A DNA stretch of 64,000 nt from Paenibacillus rhizosphaerae (GCF_014192015.1 NZ_JACHXJ010000001.1:620001-684000); one strand, 5' to 3'; shown: positions 38,433-47,255, counted from the first letter of the stretch. The notes: a model not told the origin generated them from the letters alone. Made by a program: numbers and translations.

Positions 38433-39205
38433 TGCAGCGTAGGGGAGAGGAGAGCCTGCACAAGCCGATCGGAGAGACGACCGTGCTCGTCACCGGGGCG
38501 AGCCGCGGCATCGGTGCCGCCATCGCCGAGCGTTTTGCTGCGGTAGGGATGAATGTGGTAATCCACTACGGTTCGTCGCACGAAGCCGCCAATGACGTGG
38601 CCCGGCGCTGCATGCAGTCCGGAGCAAGGGTCATGACGGTCTCCGCCGATTTGCGGGATAAAGACCAGATTTTGCGCATGCGCGACAAGCTGGACGCCCA
38701 TGGTTTAATGCCGGACATTTTGGTGAACAATGCGGGCGTCTCTCACTACGGCCTTCTTTCGGACGTGACCGAGGAAGAATGGGACGAAGTGATGTCCGTC
38801 AACTTAAAAGGAATGTTTCTGTGCACACAAGCCTTTATGCCCTATATGATTTCCCAGCGGAGCGGCCGGATTATCAACATCTCCTCGGTCTGGGGGATTT
38901 CGGGCGCTTCCTGTGAAGTGCTGTATTCGACGACCAAAGGCGGCATTAACGCGTTTACCAAAGCGCTCGCCAAAGAGCTCGGGCCTTCCGGTGTCACGGT
39001 GAATGCGGTAGCTCCGGGCGCGGTGGATACCGAGATGCTGGACCATTTGGACGCCGAGGAAAAGCGAATGCTCGAGGATGAAATTCCGGCCGGACGCCTG
39101 GCCAGACCCGACGAAATTTCGTCCCTCGTTTATTTTCTCGCGCTGCCCGAATCCGGCTACATCAATGGTCAGGTAATTAGCCCCAATGGTGGATGGATTA
39201 CCTGA
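38432..39205 (+). CDS. ymfI: SDR-family reductase YmfI (EF-P 5-aminopentanone reductase)
   Basis: Short-chain dehydrogenase. In B. subtilis YmfI reduces the 5-aminopentanone group on elongation factor P to 5-aminopentanol (from memory). 257 aa with cofactor motif TGASRGIGAAIAERF, NNAG in ILVNNAGVSHYG, and catalytic Ser/Tyr/Lys in ISSVWG and VLYSTTKGG. The start ATG overlaps the ymfH stop; the first 14 residues are unconserved, and a later start cannot be excluded because GGGGAGAGGAG occurs inside them. Confidence 0.92.
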   Translation: MQRRGEESLHKPIGETTVLVTGASRGIGAAIAERFAAVGMNVVIHYGSSHEAANDVARRCMQSGARVMTVSADLRDKDQILRMRDKLDAHGLMPDILVNNAGVSHYGLLSDVTEEEWDEVMSVNLKGMFLCTQAFMPYMISQRSGRIINISSVWGISGASCEVLYSTTKGGINAFTKALAKELGPSGVTVNAVAPGAVDTEMLDHLDAEEKRMLEDEIPAGRLARPDEISSLVYFLALPESGYINGQVISPNGGWIT

Positions 39206-39308
39206 GGCGTAAGAAGGGTCTTCCGTGCATAGGCGCGCTCCAAACAGGTTATATTACAACTGTTGATTTCAAATCTCATGCGCCACAGCAAAGGGAGGAC
39301 TTATCAAT

Positions 39309-39563
39309 ATGTCAACAGTAGTAAAGAACTTTGATGCCTGGAAAAAGTTCCTTGGGGAACGCGTCGCACAAGCCGAAAAAATGGGGATGAGCGAAGATAC
39401 CATCGCCAAGCTGGCTTATGAGATCGGTGATTTTCTCGATGAGAAAGTCGATCCGTCCAACGCTTCCAACCGTGCGCTGAAGGAGCTGTGGGAAGTGGGC
39501 AGCCGCGAAGAGCGCCAGACGATCGCCCGCCTGATGGTTAAATTAGCCAAGAAAAACGCTTAA
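39309..39563 (+). CDS. ymfJ: DUF3243 protein YmfJ
   Basis: 84-aa helical protein of unknown function, at the ymfJ position. Begins STVVKNFDAWKKFLGERV and contains AYEIGDFLDEKVDP, typical of DUF3243. Excellent ribosome site (AAAGGGAGGA). No membrane segment or catalytic motif is seen. A terminator follows directly. Confidence 0.88.
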   Translation: MSTVVKNFDAWKKFLGERVAQAEKMGMSEDTIAKLAYEIGDFLDEKVDPSNASNRALKELWEVGSREERQTIARLMVKLAKKNA

Positions 39564-39571
39564 CTTTAGGA

Positions 39572-39597
39572 AAAAGCCCCCATTTGGGGGCTTTTCT
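39572..39597 (+). terminator. Intrinsic terminator after ymfJ
   Basis: AAAAGCCCCC / GGGGGCTTTT with loop ATTT; the T arm of the stem and the following TCTCT form the tail. ymfK follows after about 155 nt. Confidence 0.9.
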
Positions 39598-39752
39598 CTA
39601 ATGTTTACAGAGTTGACCTTGTTTTTCATATGTATTTTATATATCATTAACGTGACCCATGAAATAAAGGCGATTTTTTGGAAGCCTCACCCGAAAGGGC
39701 TGCAGGTTTATTTTATTGGAAAACATGGGAAAAGGTCAGATGGGGTGTCGAA

Positions 39753-40520
39753 GTGGAAGCGAAACAATGGTACATGGAATATAAGATACATAAAAACCGT
39801 CCGGGTCTGCTCGGGGATATTGCATCCCTGCTCGGGATGCTGGAGGTTAACATATTGACGATTAACGGGGTTGAAGGCAAGACGCGGGGAATGCTGCTGG
39901 AAACCGATGATGACGAGAAGATCCAATTGATGGGCGCCATGCTGAAAAAGGTCGACAGCATAACGGTCTCCGCGCTGCGGACGCCGAAGCTTGTCGATAT
40001 TTTGGCTGTACGCCATGGCCGGTACATTGACCGCGATTCCGATGACCGGAAAACGTTCCGTTTTACCCGTGATGAACTTGGGTTACTGGTTGACTTTTTG
40101 GGTGAAATATTTAAGAAGGAAGGAAATCAGGTGATCGGGCTTCGCGGGATGCCCCGCGTAGGCAAAACCGAGTCCATTATTGCGGGAAGCGTGTGCGCCA
40201 TGAAGCGCTGGACGTTTGTATCCTCGACGCTGCTGCGCCAGACGGTCCGCAGCCAGCTCTCTGAAGACGAAATGAATCGGAACAACGTATTTATTATCGA
40301 CGGAATCGTCAGCACGATCCGTTCCAACGAGCGCCACTACAACCTGCTGCAGGATATCATGAACATGCCGAGCACAAAGGTGATCGAGCATCCCGATATT
40401 TTCGTGCAGGAGTCCGAGTATACGTATGATCATTTCGATATTATTATCGAGCTGCGCAACAATCCGAATGAAGAAATTATTTATGACACTTTCACAAGCA
40501 CATACAACGACGATCTGTAA
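39753..40520 (+). CDS. ymfK: YmfK: ACT domain fused to a P-loop DUF3388 domain
   Basis: 255 aa from GTG at 39753 (GGGGTG just upstream); the frame is open another 25 codons upstream but without conserved sequence. Residues about 4-75 look like an ACT ligand-binding domain (YKIHKNRPGLLGDIASLLG, VNILTINGVEG). The rest is DUF3388: GLRGMPRVGKTESI fits a Walker A P-loop, and NVFIIDGIVST could be Walker B. Function is unknown; the domain pair suggests a nucleotide-binding regulator responding to a small molecule. It sits between ymfJ and rodZ as in Bacillus. Confidence 0.85.
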   Translation: MEAKQWYMEYKIHKNRPGLLGDIASLLGMLEVNILTINGVEGKTRGMLLETDDDEKIQLMGAMLKKVDSITVSALRTPKLVDILAVRHGRYIDRDSDDRKTFRFTRDELGLLVDFLGEIFKKEGNQVIGLRGMPRVGKTESIIAGSVCAMKRWTFVSSTLLRQTVRSQLSEDEMNRNNVFIIDGIVSTIRSNERHYNLLQDIMNMPSTKVIEHPDIFVQESEYTYDHFDIIIELRNNPNEEIIYDTFTSTYNDDL

Positions 40521-40545
40521 GTAATTTGATGAGGAGGTGATGGTG

Positions 40546-41658
40546 TTGTCTGAACTGGGTCAACAGTTAAGAGAAGCCAGACTGCAGAAGGGCATGAGCC
40601 TGGACGACGTGCAGGAAATGACAAAAATCCGCAAAAGATACTTGGAAGCCATCGAAGCAGGGGATTACAAGGTGCTCCCCGGCAGTTTTTATGTGAGGGC
40701 TTTTATTAAAACATATGCCGAAACCGTGGGACTCGATCCGGACGTTCTGCTCGAAGGCCACAAGAAGGAAGCTCCCCCGGAGCCGGAAGCGACCATGGAG
40801 CCGGTCATTCAGAAGCGGTCCAGCAGCCGCTCCTCGTCGCCTGAACGAAACGTGAAGTGGCTGTCGACCGTGCTGATGTGGACGTTCCCGATTCTGATTA
40901 TTGTCGTTATTTATTTGTATGCGAACAACGCAAGTTCGCCAAAGAAAGATAACAGCATCGATCCGGCTAAGGTTACGGAGCAGCAGGATCCGACAACGGC
41001 GCAGAATCAGGATCCGCCGGCATCAACCACAACACCTGACAATGCCACCAACTCGGGGGATGACGGCAGCAAGGACAATTCCGGTAATTCGGATACCACA
41101 TCGACGGATAACACGAATACGGACAGCGGAAATACCGGGGGCCAGGACACAACCACACCGCCGGATCAAAATGGCACGGACCCTTCAGGCACTGGAACTG
41201 ATCCCTCGGGAACCGATACGGACTCGACGGATACGACGAACCAAGGCAATCAGGGCGTGACCGTAGCCCAGGACGGCAAGAAGGGCAAAAACACCATCTT
41301 CAAAGTGTCTGCGGCCCAAGGTACGCCGGTTCAAGTCGAAATCAAGGCGACGGGCAGGAGTTGGCTTGAAGTATACAAAGGCGAAAATACGTCCGGCGAG
41401 AAGCTTTCCTACGGTAATACGAAGGAGGGGGATACGCTGACGTTTACGTTGGATTCTTCCGGTATGTACATTAAATCGGGATATTCTCCCGCAACGACGA
41501 TTACGGTAGCAGGGCAGACGGTGGAAGACGGTAAATCGACTTCGCGCATTCTGCTGAAGCTGGATGACTCCAGCACCGGCGGTACTTCGACCGGTAATGA
41601 TTCGTCGACAGGGGATTCTTCCGGCAATGCCGACCAATCGGATAGCAGCAACGGGTAA
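40546..41658 (+). CDS. rodZ: Cell-shape/regulatory protein RodZ (YmfM)
   Basis: Membrane protein that links MreB-type cytoskeleton to the wall machinery. Chosen start TTG at 40546 (370 aa), because GAGGAGG at 40531-40537 is 8 nt away; GTG 40537, ATG 40540 and GTG 40543 are in frame but too close. N-terminal HTH_25 (LREARLQKGMSLDDVQ), one membrane helix (LSTVLMWTFPILIIVVIYLY, about 105-125), a Thr/Asp/Asn/Gly/Ser-rich linker (about 135-245), then a C-terminal DUF4115 beta domain (GRSWLEVYKGENTSG) and another Ser/Gly/Asp tail. Confidence 0.9.
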   Translation: MSELGQQLREARLQKGMSLDDVQEMTKIRKRYLEAIEAGDYKVLPGSFYVRAFIKTYAETVGLDPDVLLEGHKKEAPPEPEATMEPVIQKRSSSRSSSPERNVKWLSTVLMWTFPILIIVVIYLYANNASSPKKDNSIDPAKVTEQQDPTTAQNQDPPASTTTPDNATNSGDDGSKDNSGNSDTTSTDNTNTDSGNTGGQDTTTPPDQNGTDPSGTGTDPSGTDTDSTDTTNQGNQGVTVAQDGKKGKNTIFKVSAAQGTPVQVEIKATGRSWLEVYKGENTSGEKLSYGNTKEGDTLTFTLDSSGMYIKSGYSPATTITVAGQTVEDGKSTSRILLKLDDSSTGGTSTGNDSSTGDSSGNADQSDSSNG

Positions 41659-41758
41659 ACGACGGACAGGCTCCGCTGAATAATGCCATACACTCCAGGG
41701 GACAATAGATTTAGCTTTAAAGTCCTTCTTATTCCGGATAGAAATGAGGTGTATGGTT

Positions 41759-41929
41759 ATGACAGTCAGCTGGATTACCACGATTGTGGGGATTATCGTC
41801 AGCCTGCTCGGTTATTACCTCACTCCCAGCGCTTGGGGGTACGGCATTCTTGGTTTTGGATTGGCATGGATCGTATTGGGCATTTTGGATATGTTCCGCC
41901 AACCAACCCGTGACCGCAGCCGATCGTAA
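41759..41929 (+). CDS. Small two-helix membrane protein
   Basis: Predicted 56-aa protein from ATG 41759, with GAGGTG 8 nt upstream; in-frame ATGs at 41744 and 41753 are alternatives. Two hydrophobic stretches (TTIVGIIVSLLGYYLTP and YGILGFGLAWIVLGIL) and a basic tail (RQPTRDRSRS) indicate a hairpin inner-membrane protein. A strong terminator follows 11 nt later, which supports a real gene. I do not recognise the family. Confidence 0.65.
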   Translation: MTVSWITTIVGIIVSLLGYYLTPSAWGYGILGFGLAWIVLGILDMFRQPTRDRSRS

Positions 41930-41940
41930 AATAAGAACGA

Positions 41941-41982
41941 GACATTCCCGGGGAACCCTGATCCGGCGAATGTCTTTTTTTT
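41941..41982 (+). terminator. Intrinsic terminator after the small membrane protein
   Basis: GACATTC (41941-41947) pairs with GAATGTC (41968-41974); inner CCGG arms; followed by eight T. Confidence 0.92.
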
Positions 41983-42159
41983 GGAGTCACCCGTTCATTG
42001 CTTGTTGGCTTCTGCTAATCGCGTCCTGTCTTCTGCCCAAGCCCTGCCGATCACCGGGATGTTGTATCCGTGAACGGAAGGAACGCTGTTTAGGATTAGA
42101 CTTGTCCCGGTTAATTTCATATAATATGACATGAAAAGGAACTGAAAGGGCGTGTAATG

Positions 42160-42651
42160 ATGAGTTCGGAAAATTCGTTTGACATTGTTTCCAAATTGGA
42201 TTTTCAGGAAATGATCAACGCGATCAACCAAACCGAGCGGGAGATCGAAACCCGGTTTGATTTTAAAGGAAGCAAGAGCAGCCTGAAGCTGGAGAAGGAA
42301 ACGCTGGTCATCACCTCCGATGACGAGTATAAGCTCAATGCGGTGATTGACATTTTGCAGTCCAAAATGATCAAGCGCGGACTGTCGCTCAAAAACGTGG
42401 ATTACGGCAAGGTCGAGCCGGCTTCCATGGGAACCGTCCGCCAGCGGATCACCCTGAAGCAGGGAATTGATCAGGACAACGCCAAGAAAATCAACGTGTT
42501 AATCCGGGACTCCAAGCTGAAGGTCAAAAGCCAAATCCAAGGCGATCAGATCCGGGTGACCGGGAAAAGCAAAAACGATCTGCAGGCGGTCATGCAGCTG
42601 CTCCGCAAGGCGGATCTGCCGCTGGACCTGCAGTTTACCAATCTGAAGTAA
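42160..42651 (+). CDS. YajQ family cyclic-di-GMP/nucleotide-binding protein
   Basis: 163-aa YajQ-like protein (B. subtilis YitK family), made of two ferredoxin-like halves. Proteobacterial homologues bind c-di-GMP; function in Firmicutes is not established. [33 protein letters not shown] and [21 protein letters not shown] are diagnostic. ATG at 42160 is chosen over the adjacent ATG at 42157 because of spacing from AAAGGG. Confidence 0.92.
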   Translation: MSSENSFDIVSKLDFQEMINAINQTEREIETRFDFKGSKSSLKLEKETLVITSDDEYKLNAVIDILQSKMIKRGLSLKNVDYGKVEPASMGTVRQRITLKQGIDQDNAKKINVLIRDSKLKVKSQIQGDQIRVTGKSKNDLQAVMQLLRKADLPLDLQFTNLK

Positions 42652-42702
42652 TGCGGGCCATCCCGCACGGCATACGGGCAGGCTGAGGAGCTTACTTCTC
42701 TT

Positions 42703-42732
42703 TTGACAGTGTATAAATTGTTATATTATACT
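42703..42732 (+). promoter_or_regulatory. Sigma-A promoter of pgsA
   Basis: Perfect TTGACA (42703-42708), 18-nt spacer, TATACT (42727-42732). It leaves a leader of about 155 nt before the pgsA GTG. Confidence 0.85.
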
Positions 42733-42894
42733 GTAACTTGTCCCGTTATCTTGGCGGGGTTTCAAGCTGCGCATGCTGCCCCCAAGTAGAGGATTCATAC
42801 ATAATGGATGGTCTGGGTGCATTTTTATTCAATTACGGCCCACCGTGCATGTGAATGTCGTTTCTTAGTTTGATTTATCCGGGGAGGGTTTACA

Positions 42895-43482
42895 GTGAAT
42901 CTGCCCAACCGTATTACCATTTCAAGAATTTGTCTGATTCCGGTCATGATGGTGTTTCTTCTGGTCGACTTCAAGTTCTATCCGGAACCGATTACCTGGA
43001 ATTCATTCGAGCTGCCGTACAATCAGCTGATCGCTGTAATTATTTTTATTCTGGCAGCAAGCACAGACGGTATAGACGGTTATTTGGCGCGCAAAAACAA
43101 CTTGGTTACAAATCTCGGAAAACTGCTGGATCCGCTGGCCGACAAGCTGCTCATTACGGCTGTGCTGGTTTCGCTCGTTGAAATGGGGAAATGCGACTCC
43201 TGGATCGCCGTGGTTATTATCAGCCGCGAGTTCGCCGTTACCGGCCTGCGCCAGATTGCGCTGCTCGACGGGGCTGTCGTGGCGGCCAGCAAATGGGGCA
43301 AAGTGAAGACAGTCATTCAGATTGTCGCCATCGTGGCGATTCTGATCAACAACTTCCCTTTCGAGATGATCGGCCTGCCGTTCGATGATATTGCCATTTG
43401 GGCAGCGGCCTTGATCACGATTTACTCGGGGATCGATTATTTTGTCAAAAACAAAAAACTGCTTCAGCTTTCCAATGTGTAG
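42895..43482 (+). CDS. pgsA: CDP-diacylglycerol-glycerol-3-phosphate 3-phosphatidyltransferase
   Basis: First committed step of phosphatidylglycerol synthesis, using the CDP-diacylglycerol made by CdsA. 195 aa, starting GTG at 42895 behind GGGGAGGG. It has several membrane helices and the CDP-alcohol phosphatidyltransferase motif: DGIDGYLAR, then a stretch ending in GKLLDPLADK (about 58-85). Confidence 0.96.
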   Translation: MNLPNRITISRICLIPVMMVFLLVDFKFYPEPITWNSFELPYNQLIAVIIFILAASTDGIDGYLARKNNLVTNLGKLLDPLADKLLITAVLVSLVEMGKCDSWIAVVIISREFAVTGLRQIALLDGAVVAASKWGKVKTVIQIVAIVAILINNFPFEMIGLPFDDIAIWAAALITIYSGIDYFVKNKKLLQLSNV

Positions 43483-43483
43483 G

Positions 43484-43509
43484 GCAATAGGGATATCCTA
43501 TTGCTTTTT
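43484..43509 (+). terminator. Intrinsic terminator after pgsA
   Basis: Perfect GCAATAGG / CCTATTGC stem with loop GATAT, then TTTTT. Confidence 0.93.
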
Positions 43510-43610
43510 CTTTCCACCAAACGCTGTGGTACGGATAGGCTAAAAACGTGTAAAGTGTTCAATATAGGTATATCCACTCTACTTTACGATAACAGGGAGG
43601 CCAATCAAGG

Positions 43611-44897
43611 ATGAAAGCAGAAATCATTGCAGTCGGTACGGAGCTGCTGCTTGGACAAATCGTGAATACCAATGCGCAGTATTTGTCGCAGGAGCTCGCG
43701 GCGATGGGAATAGACGTCTATTACCAGACGGTCGTCGGCGACAACGCCATGCGGCTTCAGGGCGCGATCGAGCTTGCTTCACAGCGCGCGGATATCCTGA
43801 TCCTAACCGGGGGGATTGGCCCGACTCAGGACGACCTGACCAAGGATGCCCTGGCTGCGCATGTCGGCCGCTCCCTGCACATTGACCGGCTGGCGATGGA
43901 TCAGATCGAAAGGTTCTTCGCAGGGCGGGGAATTAACATGACGGAGAACAACCGCCGTCAGGCGCTCGTCATCGACGGCAGCACGCCGCTTCCGAATGAA
44001 ACGGGATTGGCCGTCGGACTTGCGCTTGCCCAGGAGGATAACTTCTATATCGTTCTGCCGGGTCCTCCGAAAGAGATGAAGCCGATGTTCGACCAGCAGG
44101 CGAAGCCGTGGCTTCTTCAGCACGCCCTGACCGACGAAATGCCGATTTACTCCAAGATGTTAAAGTTTGCCGGCATCGGCGAATCGCTGCTGGAGGATCG
44201 GCTCCTGGACCTGATCGACGGGCAGACCGATCCAACGATTGCTCCTTATGCGAAGGAGGGCGAAGTGACCGTCCGCATCTCCACCAAAGCGCCCACGGAG
44301 CAGGAAGCCATGGAGAAACTGAATGTGATGCAGGGGCAAATTCAAAGCCGGCTCGCAGACCATATGTACGCCAGCATGGACGTGCCGATCGAACGGATCA
44401 TCGTTGACATGATGGCGGACCGCGGGATTACGCTGAGCGCCGCCGAGAGCTGCACGGGAGGCATGCTGATGGAGAGCATTACGTCCATTCCGGGCAGCGC
44501 CACCATGTTCGCGGGAGGGATCGTATGCTACTCCAACGAGATGAAGGAAAAGCTGCTGCATGTCCCGCATGCGCTGCTGGAGGGAGACGACGCACCGGGA
44601 GCGGTGAGCGCCGAAGTAGCCGAGGTGCTTGCCGAGAACGTGCGGATGATCACGGACAGCGACTTCGGCTTATCCGTCACGGGTGTCGCGGGCCCGGGAT
44701 ATTCCGAGCGCAAACCGGTCGGCCTCGTGTACGTCGGGATCGCCCAGCGCGGACAGAAGACCGAAGTGTTTGAGCTGAAGCTGAACGGCAACCGCGAAAC
44801 GATCCGGGTCCGCTCGGTCAAAACGCTGCTGTACCGGTTGTGGCAAAGACTGGTATCTACCGATCCGGCCACCGGGGAGTCCAAGGATCAGGTCTGA
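43611..44897 (+). CDS. cinA: CinA: competence/damage-inducible protein, NMN deamidase
   Basis: Two-domain pyridine-nucleotide recycling protein. The 428-aa protein has an N-terminal MoaB/MogA-like domain (AVGTELLLGQIVNTN, LTGGIGPTQDDLTKD, VLPGPPKEMKPMF). The C-terminal deamidase domain has SAAESCTGGMLMESIT, VCYSNEMKEKLL and TGVAGPGYSERKPVG. It precedes recA, as in many Firmicutes, but a terminator and a separate SOS promoter lie between them. NMN deamidation links it loosely to pncA/pncB in this window. Confidence 0.95.
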   Translation: MKAEIIAVGTELLLGQIVNTNAQYLSQELAAMGIDVYYQTVVGDNAMRLQGAIELASQRADILILTGGIGPTQDDLTKDALAAHVGRSLHIDRLAMDQIERFFAGRGINMTENNRRQALVIDGSTPLPNETGLAVGLALAQEDNFYIVLPGPPKEMKPMFDQQAKPWLLQHALTDEMPIYSKMLKFAGIGESLLEDRLLDLIDGQTDPTIAPYAKEGEVTVRISTKAPTEQEAMEKLNVMQGQIQSRLADHMYASMDVPIERIIVDMMADRGITLSAAESCTGGMLMESITSIPGSATMFAGGIVCYSNEMKEKLLHVPHALLEGDDAPGAVSAEVAEVLAENVRMITDSDFGLSVTGVAGPGYSERKPVGLVYVGIAQRGQKTEVFELKLNGNRETIRVRSVKTLLYRLWQRLVSTDPATGESKDQV

Positions 44898-44940
44898 AGT
44901 TGTGCAGCCGCCCGCCAGGCGGTATAATATAACCATACGG

Positions 44941-44979
44941 AAGAACCGTGCAAAAATACGTTTGCCGCGGTTCTTTTTC
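44941..44979 (+). terminator. Intrinsic terminator after cinA
   Basis: AAGAACCG / CGGTTCTT with an inner GCAAA / TTTGC stem, followed by TTTC. A TATAAT at 44923-44928 (with TTGTGC 17 nt upstream) lies just before it; see findings. Confidence 0.88.
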
Positions 44980-45147
44980 TTATGGTTGGAGGAGGGTGGA
45001 AGCCTGTTCCAGTTCGGACTCTTGCATCCGATCATCATTGAAGAACAAGCGCCTGCCGGGGACGCCATATTTGGCAGGCCTTCCTTGCGGCGGTTGGTTT
45101 GAGACACGGCGGCATGATGATGAGAGGAGAATGTCCGGCAAAAAAAA

Positions 45148-45161
45148 CGAATGTATGTTCG
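45148..45161 (+). promoter_or_regulatory. LexA (SOS) box upstream of recA
   Basis: CGAATGTATGTTCG, a 12-of-14 match to the Gram-positive LexA/DinR pattern CGAAC-N4-GTTCG. It lies 9 nt upstream of the recA -35. Confidence 0.8.
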
Positions 45162-45170
45162 AAAAAATGC

Positions 45171-45199
45171 TTGGCAAACGTTCCAAAACAAGGTATCAT
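45171..45199 (+). promoter_or_regulatory. Sigma-A promoter of recA
   Basis: TTGGCA (45171-45176), 17-nt spacer, TATCAT (45194-45199). The rest of the 333-nt cinA-recA gap holds only the cinA terminator, the SOS box and no convincing gene. Confidence 0.7.
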
Positions 45200-45230
45200 A
45201 ATAGTATAAACGGTGAAGGATGTGAGTTTA

Positions 45231-46292
45231 TTGTCAGATCGTCGTGCTGCGCTTGAAATGGCGCTTCGTCAAATAGAGAAACAATTCGGTAAAGGTTCGA
45301 TCATGAAACTCGGTGAGTCGACACATATGCAGGTGGAAGTTGTTCCCAGCGGCTCCCTGGCTCTAGATATAGCACTTGGTATTGGCGGACTTCCAAGAGG
45401 CCGCGTTATTGAAGTATACGGACCGGAATCTTCCGGTAAGACAACGGTGGCCCTCCATGCCATCTCCGAAGTACAGAGAGTCGGTGGACAAGCTGCTTTC
45501 ATCGATGCGGAGCATGCGCTTGATCCGTCGTATGCCAATAAGCTGGGCGTTAACATTGACGAGCTGCTGCTGTCTCAACCGGACACCGGCGAGCAGGCTT
45601 TGGAAATTGCGGAAGCCCTCGTACGCAGCGGGGCCGTTGACATTATCGTCGTGGACTCGGTTGCCGCGCTCGTACCGAAAGCGGAAATCGAAGGCGAGAT
45701 GGGGGATTCCCACGTGGGTCTGCAGGCTCGTCTGATGTCCCAGGCACTGCGTAAGCTGTCGGGTGCGATTGCGAAGTCGAAGACGATCGCGATCTTTATC
45801 AACCAGCTTCGTGAGAAAGTCGGTGTGATGTTCGGGAATCCGGAGACGACTCCCGGCGGCCGTGCCCTGAAGTTCTATTCTTCCGTTCGTCTGGATGTGC
45901 GCCGTATTGAGAGCATCAAGATGGGCAATGACGTAGTGGGTAACCGCACGCGGATCAAGGTCGTCAAGAACAAGGTAGCTCCTCCGTTCAAGCAGGCGGA
46001 GATCGACATCATGTACGGAGAAGGCATTTCCAAGGAAGGCAGCATTATCGATATCGGTACGGAATTGGATATCGTCAATAAGAGCGGTGCCTGGTACTCC
46101 TATGAAGGCGAGCGCCTGGGTCAGGGCCGCGAGAATGCGAAGCAGTTCCTGAAAGAGAATCAGCCTATTTCGGAAGCGATCGAGAATAAGATCCGTGAGG
46201 CAAGCAATTTGACCACGACGGTGAACGCGCCGACCGCAGAAGAAGCGGCGGCCGAGGAACGCGAAGAGCAGGAATTGCTCGAGCTGGAATAG
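45231..46292 (+). CDS. recA: Recombinase RecA
   Basis: Forms the strand-exchange filament and triggers LexA cleavage. TTG at 45231 gives 353 aa, beginning [18 protein letters not shown] as in other RecA proteins; the GTG at 45213 would add six unconserved residues. Walker A GPESSGKT is at 64-71. The L1/L2 DNA-binding loops are present ([19 protein letters not shown] and [19 protein letters not shown]). SOS box and promoter lie upstream; a hairpin terminator follows. Confidence 0.98.
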   Translation: MSDRRAALEMALRQIEKQFGKGSIMKLGESTHMQVEVVPSGSLALDIALGIGGLPRGRVIEVYGPESSGKTTVALHAISEVQRVGGQAAFIDAEHALDPSYANKLGVNIDELLLSQPDTGEQALEIAEALVRSGAVDIIVVDSVAALVPKAEIEGEMGDSHVGLQARLMSQALRKLSGAIAKSKTIAIFINQLREKVGVMFGNPETTPGGRALKFYSSVRLDVRRIESIKMGNDVVGNRTRIKVVKNKVAPPFKQAEIDIMYGEGISKEGSIIDIGTELDIVNKSGAWYSYEGERLGQGRENAKQFLKENQPISEAIENKIREASNLTTTVNAPTAEEAAAEEREEQELLELE

Positions 46293-46336
46293 GGTTATCG
46301 TTTATAAGTCATATTGTGAATAGAGACTATAATGAG

Positions 46337-46370
46337 GACGCTCCGTGATGACCTGTCACTGGGCGTCTTT
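46337..46370 (+). terminator. Intrinsic terminator after recA
   Basis: GACGCTC (46337-46343) pairs with GGGCGTC (46361-46367; one G-T pair), with inner GTGA / TCAC, followed by TTT. It lies upstream of the preferred recX start. Confidence 0.75.
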
Positions 46371-46433
46371 ACTCATATAGAGAGTAGAGTGCTGTTACAG
46401 GATTACATTGAACACGGATGGGACGTGAATAAA

Positions 46434-47192
46434 ATGCGGGAAGGAAATAGCCATGAACATCAGGAAGGGCAGGGGATCCAGGAAGAGCAGGGGATCCTTG
46501 AAGAACTGGCCGGGTTCCCGGACAATGAAACCCTCTTGATCACGGAAGTAGAGCGTCTGGCTAAGCCGAGAGGGCGCTATTTGATATCGTTCGGACCCTA
46601 CACCCTGTCCGTCCACGAAGACGTCCTCGTGAAGTACCGGATGGTCAAGGGGAACGCCTTTACGAAGCAGGAGCTGGAGGAAATCGTCGTAGCGGATGAG
46701 CGGCAGCAGGCTTATGTTGAAGGCTTAAAGGCGCTGGAGCGGAAGCCACGGACTCGCAAGGAAATTGAAATGAAACTGCGGCAGAAAGGGATCGAGACAG
46801 GATCGATAGAATATGCGCTGAACCGGCTGGTGGAAGAAAGGCTGGTGGACGACGAGAGCTATGCCAGGCAGTGGGCGCAGCAGCGGATCAGGAACCACCG
46901 CAAAGGCAAGGCCTGGATCAGGCAGGAACTTCAGCAGAAAGGCGTCGATAAGTCGATTATATCCGAGGCGCTGGCCGAAGTCAGTTCCGATCAGGAATTC
47001 GAGGCAGCTCTGGCAGCCGGCCGAAAGAAATGGAACCAGACGAAAGGCGAAGCCGCCGACCGCAAACGCAAAACGGGGGCTTATTTGATGAGACGGGGAT
47101 ACGCCGGAGAGCAGGTTCGCAAGGTCATCAATCAACTGCTCAAGGAGGATGCTTATCCCGAGGAAGAAGAGGAATATTATTCATTCGATTGA
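46434..47192 (+). CDS. recX: Regulatory protein RecX
   Basis: Modulates RecA filaments. The frame is open from 46332, but that region contains the recA terminator; ATG at 46434 gives 252 aa, near the family length. The start is uncertain because the ribosome site is weak. Three-helix RecX repeats are visible: ALKALERKPRTRKEIEMKL-like, RLVEERLVDDESYARQWAQ and IRQELQQKGVDKSIISEAL. The N-terminal 20 residues are Gln/Glu/Gly-rich and the C-terminus is acidic. Confidence 0.9.
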   Translation: MREGNSHEHQEGQGIQEEQGILEELAGFPDNETLLITEVERLAKPRGRYLISFGPYTLSVHEDVLVKYRMVKGNAFTKQELEEIVVADERQQAYVEGLKALERKPRTRKEIEMKLRQKGIETGSIEYALNRLVEERLVDDESYARQWAQQRIRNHRKGKAWIRQELQQKGVDKSIISEALAEVSSDQEFEAALAAGRKKWNQTKGEAADRKRKTGAYLMRRGYAGEQVRKVINQLLKEDAYPEEEEEYYSFD

Positions 47193-47225
47193 GGAAGAAG
47201 TTGACACAATATGAAATGCCCTCTC

Positions 47226-47255
47226 TTGACAATATCTTTTCACAAATACTAAAAT
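47226..47255 (+). promoter_or_regulatory. Sigma-A promoter of rny
   Basis: Perfect TTGACA (47226-47231), 18-nt spacer, TAAAAT (47250-47255). The 325-nt recX-rny gap is otherwise non-coding. The leader contains a weak AT-rich hairpin CTTTTTT/AAAAAAG (47284-47304) followed by TTTTTT, and a CCCG/CGGG pair followed by TTTT (47363-47388). Confidence 0.75.

Noticed and set aside
39601..39858. 85-aa frame starting with a hydrophobic stretch before ymfK.
   Set aside because: It overlaps ymfK in another frame, starts within a terminator tail and has no ribosome site; likely a shadow.
44997..45256. GTG-initiated frame behind GGAGGAGG between cinA and recA.
   Set aside because: It runs through the recA SOS box and promoter and overlaps the recA start; the composition is not protein-like. 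The GGAGGAGG is probably fortuitous.
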